Source of the DNA: Branchiostoma floridae
Taxonomy: Eukaryota > Chordata > Leptocardii > Amphioxiformes > Branchiostomatidae
Direction: 5' to 3'
Length of the DNA: 64,000 bases
Assembly: GCF_000003815.2 (NCBI RefSeq)
Contig: NC_049979.1
Span: 33,892,420-33,956,419 of the forward strand
In this document: piece after piece, positions 49,500 through 62,140 of the stretch
Position numbering within the stretch: position 1 is the stretch's first letter
Layout of the letters: the number at the start of each line of letters is the position of its first letter
The notes under the pieces: model-generated
What the model was told of the DNA's origin: nothing
Databases searched by the model: none
What the model saw: the letters and a program-made list of their open reading frames with translations, nothing else
Translations under genes and position numbers: made by a program

Positions 49500-52400
49500 C
49501 TATGATGCTGTGGGTTGTAAATACACTTTATTTATCTCAGGTAAAACGAAACATTTTTGGGTTGAAGAGCGATGAATACTTTGTGTGTTTGTAACCTTGT
49601 ACTTGTCGCATTTCCGTTTTAATTCGTCGTAATTCCGCTTGGTTATTACCCACATCACAGAGAAGACAACTGCCACGACTAGCGCCAATGTGAGGAAGAC
49701 TGCGAGACAAACAGTTGTAGTATCCGTGCCTGTGTTGAGAAGTCATGATATCATTGTTTAAAACCGTTATGGCCTAAGTTGCATGTAGTTCAATTCGTTG
49801 ATACAACATGGTTTATAGTTTTATCTATTTTTGATTACCAGTGCTTTACTTATTTGTAAAGTGGAGTTGTCTTCCATGTAGGATGATCATCTACACAGAT
49901 AAATAAAACATCGATGTCTTTCGGTAAATCTGAATAAGATAACTACATTTCGATGTGGATCGTAGTAGCACTGGGTAGGATATAAACTAGTCTACTTTAA
50001 TGTCTGGTGGGCGTTTTGGCGGTTTTATCTATTTCACACAATACCCCGTTGCTAGTAGCCGTAGTCTTTTCGCGGTCTACCGACGTGGTTAGCAAAAGGA
50101 AGACAAGATTGGCAATAAAAATATTATTGCCATGACGACGATTGAGGGGAACAACAATACAGCTCAAATCAGAAATAGGCTGGAACTTCCCTGTCGCACT
50201 ATCCCTGGCACAATATACGAGCCCACCTGTAACATAAACCTACAGCCAGCAGAAATATACTATCCCTGGTACAGCACAATGGTCTGCCAGTAACCTAAAC
50301 CTACAGCTGAACACTACAGTGTGTAGTGGAGGATAAAAAATAAGGAAGAACCAACTGTTTCCAGTACTTCCGTCCTTGAATGACTTTCTTGCACCTCACA
50401 TGGCTGTCCTACTTCGTAATATTCCAGTCCTTGGATAGTATAGTAAGGCCTCAAACAATTACGTTTGGCTCTGAATATGATAACCATCTGGATGCCATCA
50501 TTCAAGATCATGACCTGTATATAAAGTATTTCCTGTCTGCCTGTGGCCTTGAACAAACTCTAGAAAAGAAAATGTATCCTTCATAACATAACATAACCAA
50601 GACAACGTGATCCATTGGACAGAGTGTCCCTGTCTACCATTTAAGTTTCAAAGGACAAATTCCTCCAGGGAACCAGTGTGACCTACATTCCACCATTGCA
50701 TACCAGAGATACATCTGGAACAGATTTGGGGGGGTGGGGGCTTGCATACCCAGCATACTGCATTCCTGTGGAAAAATTCCTGTGCAATTCCTAGAATTTT
50801 TGCAGACTGAATGCAATATATACAACTTGACGACTCCCCTGAGGCGTCGTCAAAAAATTGAGGCAACAAATACTACAGAGGATATGGCACCCAGGTTACC
50901 TACCGCCACCCTCCTAAATGGTTTTAACTATATAAACAAAGGTTTGTCCATACCTTGCAGTTTTCTGGCGTTCTCTACGTCTGGGTCGGATTTGGCCTCT
51001 AGTAGTAAATATAAAGAAAACAATTTTGAAATAAGACAAAACATTTCTTACTCACCAAAACAGAACAAGGACGTTATATGAGAAGTAGTAAGCTGTAAAT
51101 ATAGTTACTACAATGACGAATAACCAAACAAAAACGTTAAGCAAATTTGCAAAATCAACATTGCTACATACCTGTTACATTGACGTAAACCCTTGCATTT
51201 CCGTAGCCCTCGCCATAGAATCGTATCTCAGTCTCTATAGACATACTGTTGGTCACATTTACAAGTTCAAACGTCAGGCCTCCAATTGAAGAGTCCTCCG
51301 ACCACCATATCGTCATGTTAGCTCTGTTATGGAACATATTTACACAGCCAACGACTCCATTTGGGGTCGTCGTTTCACAGTAGCTCTCTCTGTCCTCCGA
51401 CCAAACTGTAGCTCTGAGATTTTCGGCATTGTGTACGTCTGTGCTGATGCTGAAAGACAGTCGTGCTGTTTGGCCGACTTCTACCGTTACACTGGAGCGG
51501 GTGGGCTGCACCTGCACATCGTTACCGCTAGAGGCCGCCACCACAGCAACACCTGAAAAAGGTGGGGATACAACATGATATATCCTCTACTGTAAATTTG
51601 GAAATGTTTGTGGTGTTTTTATTTTCGTAGTTTCACGGTGACCACTCCGCCGCAAAATTATGACGTCGCAATACGTTTCGATTGATATACTGTTCTGCAT
51701 TATTGTTCCAACCGCAAACTAAAATGCTATTTCTGTTTTTAACACGAAATTACGTCCCCGAAAAAATATATTAAATGGATTCACAGTTTGATGTACCTTG
51801 CATAGTACTGTTTTAAATAGGCCATACATGACATTAACAGTGCCAATATCCCCATCACGGTCTCTGAACTTATGCCGATGCACATATTTGTCTGACCTTA
51901 CAGGTCCTTTGTCCTCATCGATTGGTTATTTACACGTTAGAAATTTCTAGAGCGTCAAAGGTACGACATACGTGAGCTCACTGCCAACAGTTCTGAACTT
52001 CCGACCCACAAGCGTTCCTAAGATCTCCTATTGTGCTAGACCAAGTCTCAGAACACGCTAAATAGTTCGTACCATACTCCTAGCTGCTATCATTCATTGG
52101 ACAAATTATAATTATAGACGTCTAAAATGCGAATCCTTCCGAGCAACGTACGTCTTTCCTTGTACCATGCATGATGACCATATATGGGTAAAGATTTCAG
52201 GTGGAGCCATGCATGCCTTTTATATCATGTAACGTTAACAGTCATTTTACCATATTAGGATTGTCACGAGGAAATGACTCGACAGAACACCAGGTGGCTC
52301 ACAGAGTGTGACCTTATTATCATACATATGTAAACAACAAGCGTCACACCTGTTGCATTGCGCAATCACCGTATAGTATTCTTATAGCGGGTACATATTG

Positions 52401-53411
52401 TCTAGATTAAATATTACACGGTCAATATCTTGATTGAGTCTTGATTACGGCCGATTGAAATAGACGTTCATGCACATCTTTATATAACGTTAAATGTGTC
52501 ACATCTCAATGCCAAAACATGTCTGTACATGTACTTGAAAATTAGATGGGTCCTACAAAGGCGTCCCCTGGGGATTTTTTTCATGCAAGAAAAAAGTAAA
52601 CAAACGCACATGCAAATGGTTGTTTCGTCCCTGAGTGCTAATGCAACGTAATAAGATCACGGTTATGTGGGCATTAAAAACATGTCGGAAAAGGAATAAC
52701 TTTTCTGAACATTTCCGACGCCCCTACACTACATGAAGTCATATTTCAGAAGGACGCCATAGTCAAATTCATTCGCATCCTCTTGGGGAATCCCCACAAT
52801 ATGGTTGACCTATATGTCGTTTCACCCAAGCTTGGTTGAGTGTTAATGATACGGTTTATGCTTGCCATAGTTCAATAAGCTTCCAATCATGATGTTATGT
52901 CTCAAATTTGTAACGGTAGTTTTAGATTCCCAATATGACATTAATGATACATATCTGTATGAATAAGCAAATTCATACCGAAACGCTAGTGAACAAAACA
53001 AGTGAAACGTAATGGATATACGGTATACAACAAAGATATGAGAAAACAATAACAGCATCGAAATCTGATAGGTTAACTCACTGACATATGAATTACGAAG
53101 TTCCACTTCAACTAATCCATTATCTCTGACCCCTGTAGCCAATGGTCAATAAAACGACCCACATTTTGAATATTGATTGTATCAGTTGATGCTAGTATAG
53201 AAGTCGGTCATTAGTTACACTGTTTCTGATATTTCATTGTCCACATCAGTCTAACTTGTAGTTCCATAACGGCAATTAACAGATAAACTCATACATTTAT
53301 GTACACTACAAAGAGGGCAATAGTAATTAAGATTCACACACCTTGATCAAAAATTCCTTCTCCCAGCAGTACACAGACAGCGAAGAAGTAGAAAGATAAA
53401 GAACCCCCCAT
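49500..53411 (-). CDS. Single-Ig transmembrane protein, modular phase-1 exons (226-258 aa)
   Basis: Exon A, 53411-53342, is a signal peptide (MGGSLSFYFFAVCVLLGEGI...). Exon C, 51552-51172, is 127 codons with one Ig-like domain (VEVGQTARLSFSI, ATVWSED, C-x16-C pattern, several NxS/T). Exon E, 49729-49500, is TM (CLAVFLTLALVVAVVFSVMW), a basic stop-transfer and a short tail with NYDEL and VYLQP. A+C+E is 681 bases, exactly 227 codons. All junctions are phase 1. Two more short phase 1-1 segments with good splice sites lie between them (53132-53082, 51 bases; 50998-50954, 45 bases, EAKSDPDVENARKLQ) and could be optional exons. A cell-surface recognition or adhesion role is inferred from the layout. 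The ligand is unknown. Confidence 0.75.
50640..50870. repeat. Dispersed repeat, copy related to 29830-30110
   Basis: Shares 'cattcctgtgga', 'cctgtgcaattcctag' and a 'cctgaggcgtcg' end with the copy in intron 2 of the lectin-NHL gene. It lies between the Ig and TM exons. Confidence 0.6.
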
Positions 53412-54190
53412 CTTCTCTGTCTTCTCCGGTGTAACATTAAATAGAGGGCGAACAATCTTCCAATAAGAAGTCAGTTAAGATGCCCTAACCTAGAACCTGG
53501 AAGATCGAGTCCAGTTGATAAGTAGTACGTTTATTTTGTCGATTTCGTCCACATATGTCCTATGCGTGGCTCACTCTACAGTCAAAACGTAGGAATACAT
53601 GCATGACTATGTAACTACTATTAAAAGGTTGTTTTCCATGAGTCACGGGAAACACGAAGGCATCACGTGAACAAAGGAACTGGGCGACACGGCTTTGTTG
53701 TCGGGCTGTTTGAACAGGACAGGGGTCGATGAACTTCAGGCCACTTCCGCTTTTCTCATTCATCTGCTACCCAGAAATTGTGTTCCTAGCAGTAGTTTTT
53801 TTCCCTAAAGTGTATAAAAGATAACAGTGTCGTATCTTCCATTAGCATTGTAAATGGCATTGTAAATAGCATGAAGTGTGAAGAAATATATAAACCTGTA
53901 TTCTTCCTTCTGTGGGAAATTATTGCTTGAAACCGTCGGTGATTAAATCATGGCTGTTAAAGTACAACTACCGGGTGTGACAACCCTACAAAGTTCCGTC
54001 ACGTAAAAGGTTATCGCTTCTCCGAACGATCATTGCCATTTCCTAGCGCCCGATCTTGAATTTTTAATGCTCTGGACCCGTTCAATGTAGCACATTGGAA
54101 TCCTTCGGAAAAAATTCGGAAGACATATTTATGTGTTGCTAAAGCCGACAGAAGCAACGGATTACAGTGTTTAGTATATAAAAGTTTTCA
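53412..54190. other. Promoter side of the Ig gene, nothing recognised
   Basis: Sequence upstream of the signal-peptide exon. No coding frame and no repeat were seen. Confidence 0.45.
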
Positions 54191-54215
54191 ATTATTGAGA
54201 CCACACGTACACTGC

Positions 54216-54282
54216 ATGTTTTGAATCATGTCAACATGTCTTGTTTTGAATCATGTCAAAATGTCTTGTTTTGAATCATGCA
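54216..54282 (+). repeat. Three copies of 'gttttgaatcatgtcaa'
   Basis: A unit of about 25 bp, 'tgttttgaatcatgtcaana' plus 'tgtct', occurs three times in direct orientation. Confidence 0.85.
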
Positions 54283-54289
54283 TATGTTT

Positions 54290-55380
54290 ACATGTCATGT
54301 ATGAGTTGTCTTTGAGGCGTTATACAAGTTTTAAATAATTTTTATTTTTCGTGGCTGTTCTTGTGCGGGGGAGGGGGGGGGGTCAATGAGCAACTTTGTA
54401 AGTACCTTTAAATTCATATTGTCCTATTGAGAAAAGCGATTTCAAATGCTTTTTCATACTGTATATACATGTAAGGAAGCATTCTGAAGTACACACCATA
54501 GACACTGTAGGCTGATCTGCTTACTACATTTATCATGATCAGACTTGCTTGTGATGTCAGTTACTTAAGTGACATCTGTCCACACTGAAGCGTTGAATAA
54601 AATGAGATACTTACAGTCAGAAAACATTTATGGATTGTGTTTGTTTAATTGAAAAGATGTTGCAGTTGTGAATACTGTCATCATCATGGGACATGTATGT
54701 AGAATAGATGCTTTGACACTTCAGATTTGAGGCTGTGACCAACAATGGCCTAGTACTGAAGTGCATAATATGAATCACTGACTACATGTACTAGATCATA
54801 ACTCACACAATATGGATCAATGTTACATATGATATCAATCTCTCAAAATTTGCAATACGATTTATACTAATCTAACCTTTAGATTCAACCAGATTTTCCA
54901 TTACATAGAGTGTATCCATGTTCAATGACGTATTATGTATCAATGCAAATCTAGGAAAAATCAATACACACTAACGGTTGAAGACAGTTGTTGTATCATA
55001 CTACGTTGACATCTTCGTAAGTCGTACACCATCATTAAAGCTTCTTGCATAGTAAAACAGCAAAGCACTCTCGAGCTCTTCATTGATTTAAAAAATCTTG
55101 TAGCCAGACATTTGATACCAAATTATTTGATATAAATCTCCATCATCAATTCATACTAGTAAAACATTATATATTTTTTTCTCCGTCATCAATTGATAAC
55201 ACATTATATAACGCTATTTTTGTTTCCACATCATCAATTGAGTTGTTACATGATAGGTCTGTACCGCCTCCAGCGTTTTCATAATATATGATAATATAAT
55301 ATTGCTATTTGAGGAGTTTCATGGACCACTGATGCTCAAAATGCGTAAGACTAATTTTTGTTTTAAAAAGTGCTATAAAC
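54290..55380. other. AT-rich intergenic
   Basis: A poly-G run lies near 54370. 'catcatcaattgat'-type words repeat around 55140-55240. No gene. Confidence 0.5.
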
Positions 55381-55384
55381 CCTC

Positions 55385-57830
55385 TTGTTATGCAAAACAC
55401 GAGAAACAACAGAACGGACATCACGAAGCTCTGCAGTGGAGGTATCCTGTCACAATTGGTGAAGAACAACACAAAGGGCGATGCAGTGTTGGATCTTATA
55501 ATAACAAACATGAGAGACAAGTACCAACGTCCTATCATCCTTCCCCCAGTGGGTCTCAGTGACCACTCGTCAGTCCTTTGGTCTCCAGTTGTGAAACCTG
55601 CTGTCAACAAGATCACGAAGAAGACCGTGCGACGGATGGGTGAAGCTGAAATGCATGAGTTCGGGAAGTGGATCACGTCCCACGACTGGTCCGAAGTGCA
55701 CGAAGCAGAAGGAGTAACTGCAAAGGCGGACACCTTTCACGCGACACTTAATGAAGCCATCGAAACCCACTTCCCAACTAAAGTTATCACAATACACAGT
55801 ACTGATAAACCCTGGGTGACACCCCAGATTAAACAGCTCATCAGTCTGCGACAGAAAGCCTTTCACAAACAAGGCAGCGTCACCTGGAAGTTTTACCGGA
55901 ACCTTACTCAACGCGCACCGGCTAGAGCGAAACGAGTCACTACAGTGACCGGGTGGCCTCCCTCAAACATGCTAATCCACGGCGCTGGCATCAGGAGGTA
56001 ATGAACATGGCCAATGTGAGTAAAGGTAGTGCAGAATCCCGGAACTGAACAACGAGGACAACGCAGCCTTTGCAAACATCATCAATGGAAAGTTTGCTGA
56101 AGTCTCTAAAGCACTCCCGGCACTTGATCTCTGTCAGCTGCCCACCTTCCTACCCGCTACAAACCAACTCCCCACCCTGCATGTTTGGGATGTGTATCAG
56201 CGGCTTCTGGCTGTCAAGACGTCAAAGGCACCTGGTCTAGACAATATTCCCCTGAAGCTACTCCGCGAGTTTGCCTGCGAACTGTCTACACCGTTCTGCC
56301 ACATCCTTAACACATCATTCAAGGAGGGAGTTGTACCGAACCAGTGGAAGCAGGCGGTCGTTGTGCTCCTTCCTAAAACGCACCCTGCCAGTTTAGATCA
56401 GCTACGACCCATCTCCCTAACTTCGCAGTTTTCGAAAATAGCAGAGTACTTTGCATTGAAATGGATTCTACATGACATTAAGTTTGACAAGAGACAGTAT
56501 GGCAGCCTTAAAGGTCACTCGACCGTTCACGCCCTAGTCAGCTTAGTGGACAATCTATGTAAAGATACTGATGCTTCAAAATCCATCTGTACCTTGGTGG
56601 CTACTGACTTTTCTAAGGCCTTTGATCGAGTACACCACAACACTGTAATCCTAAAACTGTTAAACAAAGGTCTGAGGCGCGAGTTGATTCCTTGGGTTTG
56701 CGACTTCATTTCCGATAGGAAGCAGTGTGTTCGGTACCGTGGTGCGCTGTCCAGTTGGGAACATCTCTCCTGTGGTGTTGCTCAGGGCACCCTACTCGGT
56801 CCCATCCTGTTTCTGACTCTTATTGACGATGCCGCAGGTAACACCAACATTCCTACGTGGAAGTACGTGGATGACATGAATCTGCTGGAGTCTAGAGCCC
56901 TCCACCAGCCTTCCACCCTTCAACATGAGCTGGACGAGCTACACGCATGGTCTACCAGCAACCACATGCTGTTGAACAGTGGCAAGTGCCTCACCATGCA
57001 TGTGACCTTCTGTCGTAACCCTCCACTACTCCCACCACTGCAGATTCGTGACACACCTTTAGCCGTTGTTCCCAGTCTTAAAGTACTTGGACTACACATC
57101 CAAAATGATCTGAGATGGGACAAACAGGTCGACCAAATGCTGAAGTCCTCATCGAGGAAGCTCTACCTCCTCAAACGGCTAAGAAAGTTCGCTCTGTCAT
57201 CAGCGGACTTGACAACGATCTGCACTGGCTATGTCAGGCCCATCCTTGAATATGCGGCTCTGCATGGTCACCTGGGCTGACACGCACCCAGTCTGACAAG
57301 CTGGAGAGAATACAGAAGCGTGCGTGCCGTATCATCTTAGGCAACGCCTACACAGGCTTCCTTCCCGCACTGCAAACCCTCAGACTTGTAACACTAGCAG
57401 AGAGAAGGGAGCAGCTCTGTCTCAAGTTTGCACGGACATTGCTGAACTCGGAATTCAGAGAATGGCTGCCTGCGACTAGGTTCCAGATCTCCGGACGAGC
57501 CACTAGAAATAGCCACAAACTTAACAGTCATAAGTCTCAAACAAACCGATATAGCAATTCACCGATTCCGTATATGAGCAACCTGCTCAATGCATCCGGT
57601 CCATAATTCCAGCATCAGTCATTATACATATCCATGTCACTAAAATAATACTCCTCTGTGATCAGACAATCGTGCAAACGAAATTTTAACCTATGTATAT
57701 ATGTGTATATAGTACTTATTCCTAGTAATGAGTAATATTTGATTGTGTGTTTCTAATGTAAATTGAATGCAATTCAGTGGTCCCACTGCGAATTTTCAAT
57801 AAAGTCATCATCTCATCTCTCATCTCATCT
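55385..57830 (+). mobile_element. 5'-truncated CR1/Jockey-type LINE with reverse transcriptase
   Basis: It starts inside the endonuclease domain: the frame 55390-56001 has AVLDLIITNM and PVGLSDHSSVLW. After a break, 56192-57280 encodes the reverse transcriptase: SKAPGLDNIPLKLL, LRPISLTSQFSKI, TDFSKAFDRVHH, GVAQGTLLGPILF and the catalytic YVDDMN. The C-terminal part continues in another frame (LERIQKRACRIILGNA). The 3' tail has AATAAAG and ends in a (TCATC)n tract at 57803-57829. At least two frame breaks make it non-functional. The exact clade was not resolved. Confidence 0.93.
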
Positions 57831-58497
57831 CAGAATAAGACAAAATGCCAGCAAAAACTATATCATATGGTTTGTATTGATCTATTTGGATGGGTCACTG
57901 GGAACGTCGTAATTGTCTTTACAGCAGAGTAGCTGTCATTTTACTGTCATTTATAGCATATCCTTCCTAATTTGGCAACAGACAAGTGCATACATTTGTA
58001 GCAATATAGCAGAATTGTCTTCCGTTTTGTGTAATTTTGTTGTAATCTAAGTCATACTTTTACGTATTACGCAATATCTAAATTATTAGAAATCGCCAAA
58101 ATAACATTACAGTACCGTAGTGAACGAACCCAGTGTCGCACCGGTGCCCCAAGTGGTCGCATTTGCTCCGTTACATCCTGCCACGTTGAGTTTACATCAC
58201 AACCCCTTTTTAACACAGCTTGCTCGTTTAGGAGGAATTGAATTGGTTTTTTTTCAAGTAGTAATGAAAAGTACATGTGTACAAAGTACATTATGTTACA
58301 TATCGCATGAGTAACATAATATAAACGAAAATAACATAAGTGGCTAATCCTAAGTATACGTATGTACTAATGTAGATATCCGTACCCATGGTAACAACAC
58401 ATCTTGTTTATACACAGCAATCATGCAGATAGTACAGGGCAGCTCACCACAGTACTGTTACATAATTAAGTGTAGCACAGCATTGACCAAAACAAGT

Positions 58498-58720
58498 GTA
58501 CCCGATCAACCGACTAGGTTGTGATAATAAGTACATGTGTCTCCTATCACATGGGTAAGAGTACATTTGACCAGCACAGGGAAGTTGAAACAAGTATGTC
58601 TACAAAGTACAGCTATTCGTGGTGGTGGTAAAAGTACATGTGTCTACTATCACATGGGTAATGGTAATGATACATTTGACAAGCTCAATGAGATTGAGAC
58701 TAGTATCTTAGCTATTATAC
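58498..58720 (+). repeat. Two-copy repeat of ~105 bp
   Basis: 'aagtacatgtgtct', 'ctatcacatgggtaa' and 'tacatttgac' occur in order at 58530-58573 and again at 58631-58682. The word 'agtacatgtgta' also appears at 58269. Confidence 0.75.
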
Positions 58721-59013
58721 AAGGAAAAACATACAAGCCTTTTTCTCATGTACATATACAGGCTATTATGCATAACTACTATACTCCACATGATTTCCAC
58801 GATTAACATGGAAGAATATTTGTGATACATGTAGATGGTTACAAAACAACAAGTTATTATTTACAATCAAGACTTTATCTTTTTGACAATGGGTATACTT
58901 CACAGTATGTTATAACACAGTAGCCTGGACTTGAACTATCTCTTATCTACTATGGGTTAAATTTTTTTATGAGTAAGAGCATTGAATTGTTTCAACTTAA
59001 ATGACATTGAATG

Positions 59014-59345
59014 TTATCGAGTCAAAGTAGTTATCAAGACTCTATCACAGGTGTTCGGCAAATCATTGATACTGTGCGAAATGGCGTGTTCCCACGTCCA
59101 TACCTCTATATTCCAAGTTGGATACTCTAATGCTTTGTCAATGAGTGGCAGAAAGTCTTTGTTGCCAGAACTCAGAATAATGGTCCCCCTGTGTCTTTCT
59201 TTTGTTCGACAAAAGAGGTGGCATCGAATGTTAGTTGAGTATCAACACCTTTTTCTTTATTTGCTGCATTTCTATCCTTTACGTCTACGTTCCAACCCTT
59301 TTCCTCCATATTCTTCCACAGTGAATCATTAGGAGGCGGCCTAGA
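59014..59345 (-). pseudogene. NYN (PIN-like RNase) domain fragment, frameshifted, 5' part in gap
   Basis: From the gap edge the minus strand reads SRPPPNDSLWKNMEEKGWNV, then EKGVDTQLTFDAT, and after a frame change of two bases in a run of five G (about 59184-59188) GTIILSSGNKDFLPLIDKAL, IEVWTWEHAIS, to stop at 59014. This order (SRPP, EK-VDT...D, LxSGxxDFxPLI, VEVWxW) is that of NYN domains, PIN-fold ribonucleases. The first Asp of the usual SGDxDF is Asn here. A second possible shift near the end would give LDNYFDSITF, which also fits the family. Gap-edge sequence quality may explain the breaks. Confidence 0.65.
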
Positions 59346-59884
59346 NNNNNNNNNNNNNNNNNNNNNNNNNNNNNNNNNNNNNNNNNNNNNNNNNNNNNNN
59401 NNNNNNNNNNNNNNNNNNNNNNNNNNNNNNNNNNNNNNNNNNNNNNNNNNNNNNNNNNNNNNNNNNNNNNNNNNNNNNNNNNNNNNNNNNNNNNNNNNNN
59501 NNNNNNNNNNNNNNNNNNNNNNNNNNNNNNNNNNNNNNNNNNNNNNNNNNNNNNNNNNNNNNNNNNNNNNNNNNNNNNNNNNNNNNNNNNNNNNNNNNNN
59601 NNNNNNNNNNNNNNNNNNNNNNNNNNNNNNNNNNNNNNNNNNNNNNNNNNNNNNNNNNNNNNNNNNNNNNNNNNNNNNNNNNNNNNNNNNNNNNNNNNNN
59701 NNNNNNNNNNNNNNNNNNNNNNNNNNNNNNNNNNNNNNNNNNNNNNNNNNNNNNNNNNNNNNNNNNNNNNNNNNNNNNNNNNNNNNNNNNNNNNNNNNNN
59801 NNNNNNNNNNNNNNNNNNNNNNNNNNNNNNNNNNNNNNNNNNNNNNNNNNNNNNNNNNNNNNNNNNNNNNNNNNNNNNNNNNNN
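59346..59884. other. Assembly gap, 539 N
   Basis: A size-estimated gap between the NYN fragment and the 155-bp satellite. It probably hides more satellite units and the 5' part of the NYN exon. The minus-strand frames reported across it are N only. Confidence 0.99.
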
Positions 59885-62140
59885 GTGGTTGGCCGTTTCG
59901 ACTGGTGTGACATTGTACGGAAGGACTAAAATGCCCTGTAGTATTGTAGTATTGTAGTAGGTCTTGCCGCTACGAGGGTAGCGGGGCATGTCACTTCTCG
60001 TGTACGGGACGACCTGGCCTTTCAGCCGTAAAAGATATTGTGGTTGGCCGTTTCGACTGGTGTGACATTATACGGAAGGACTAAAATGCCCTGTAGTAGT
60101 GTAGTATTGTAGTAGATCTTGCCGCTACGAGGGTAGCGGGGCATGTCACTTCTCGTGTACGGGACGACCTGGGCTTTCAGCCGTAAAAGATATTGTGGTT
60201 GGCCGTTTCGACTGGTGTGGCATTATACGGAAGGACTAAAATGCCCTGTAGTAGTGTAGTATTGTAGTAGATCTTGCCGCTTCGAGGGTAGCGGGGCATG
60301 TCACTTCTCGTGTACGGGACGACCTGGGCTTTCAGCCGTAGAAGATATTGTGGTTGGCCGTTTCGACTGGTGTGACATTATACGGAAGGACTAAAATGCC
60401 CTGTAGTATGGTAGTATTGTAGTAGGTCTTGCCGCTACGAGGGTAGCGGGGCATGTCACTTCTCGTGTACGGGACGACCTGGGCTTTCAGCCGTAAAAGA
60501 TATTGTGGTTGGCCGTTTCGACTGGTGTGACATTATACGGAAGGACTAAAATGCCCTGTAGTATTGTAGTATTGTAGTAGATCTTGCCGCTTCGAGGGTA
60601 GCGGGGCATGTCACTTCTCGTGTACGGGACGACCTGGGCTTTCAGCCGTAGAAGATATTGTGGTTGGCCGTTTCGACTGGTGTGACATTATACGGAAGGA
60701 CTAAAATGCCCTGTAGTATTGTAGTATTGTAGTAGGTCTTGCCGCTACGAGGGTATAGGGGCATGCCACTTCTCGTGTACGGGACGACCTGGGCTTTCAG
60801 CCGTAGAAGATATTGTGGTTGATCGTTTCGACTGGTGTGACATTATACGTATGGTCTAAAATGCCCTGTAGTAGTGTAGTATTGTAGTAGGTCTTGCCGC
60901 TACGAGGGTAACGGGGCACGTCACTGCTGGTGTACGGGACTACCTGGCCTTTCAGCCGTGGAAGATATTGTGGTTGGCCGTTTCGACTGGTGTGACATTA
61001 TACGGAAGGACTAAAATGCCCTGTAGTAGTGTAGTATTGTAGTAGGTCTTGCCGCTACAAGGGTATAGGGGCATGCCACTTCTCGTGTACGGGACGACCT
61101 GGGCTTTCAGCCGTAGAAGATATTGTGGTTGGCCGTTCCGACTGGTGTGACATTATACGAATGGTCTGAATTGCCCTGTAGTAGAGTAGTATTGTAGTAG
61201 GTCTCGCCGCTATGAGAGTAGCGGAGCACGCCACTGCTGGTCTACGCGACGACCTGGGCTATCAGCCGTAAAAGATATAGTGGGTGATCGTCTCGACTGG
61301 TGTGACATTATACGGAAGGTCTAAAATGCCCTGTAGTAGTGTAGTATTGTAGTAGGTCTTGCCGCTATGAGGGTAGCGGGGCATGTCACTGCTGGTGTAC
61401 GGGACGACCTGGGCTTTCAGCCGTAGAAGATATTGTGGTTGGCCGTTTCGACTGGTGTGACATTATACGAATGGTCTGAATTGCCCTGTAGTAGTGTAGT
61501 ATTGTAGTAGGTCTTGCCGCTATGAGGGTAGCGGGGCACGCCACTGCTGGTGTACGGGACGACCTGGCCTTTTCATGCGGTAAAAAATATTGAGGTTGAC
61601 CGTTCCTACTGATGTATTACATTATACGGATGGTCTGAAATGCCCAGTAGTAGTGTAGTATTGTAGTAGATCTTGCCGCTACGAGGGTAGCGGGGCACGC
61701 CACTGCTGGTTTACGGGACGACCTGGGCTTTCAGCCGTAGAAGATATTGTGGTTGATCGTTTCGACTGGTGTGACATTATACGGAAGGACTAAAATGCCC
61801 TGTAGTATGGTAGTATTGTAGTAGGTCTTGCCGCTACGAGGGTAGCGGGGCATGTCACTTCTCGTGTACGGGACGACTTGGCCTTTCAGCCGTAGAAGAT
61901 ATTGTGGTTGGTAGTTCCCACTGGTGTGACATTATACGGATGGTCTTAAATGCCCTGTAGTATTGTAGTATTGTAGTAGGTCTTTCCGCTGTAAGGGTAT
62001 CGGGGCATGCCACTTTTCGTGTACGGGACGGCCTGGGCTTTCAGCCGTCGAAGATATTGTGGTTGGTCGTTTCGACTGGTGTGACATTATACGGATGGTC
62101 TAAAATGTCCTGTAGTATTGTAGTAGGCCTTGGGTATCGG
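59885..62140 (+). repeat. 155-bp satellite array, about 14 units
   Basis: The word 'gtggttggccgtttcgactg' starts at 59885, 60040, 60195, 60350, 60505 and 60660, exactly 155 bp apart. The first six units are nearly identical; units after about 60800 carry more substitutions and indels. Each unit has a variable GTAGTATTGTAGTAG-type microsatellite segment and a 'gccgctacgagggtagcgg' palindrome-like core. No unit has coding character. Confidence 0.97.

Noticed and set aside
52843-53142. 99-codon minus-strand frame in the Ig gene
   Set aside because: Only a 51-base segment of it has paired splice sites; the rest has no coding character.
59285-59989. 190-234-codon minus-strand frames
   Set aside because: They are almost entirely N.
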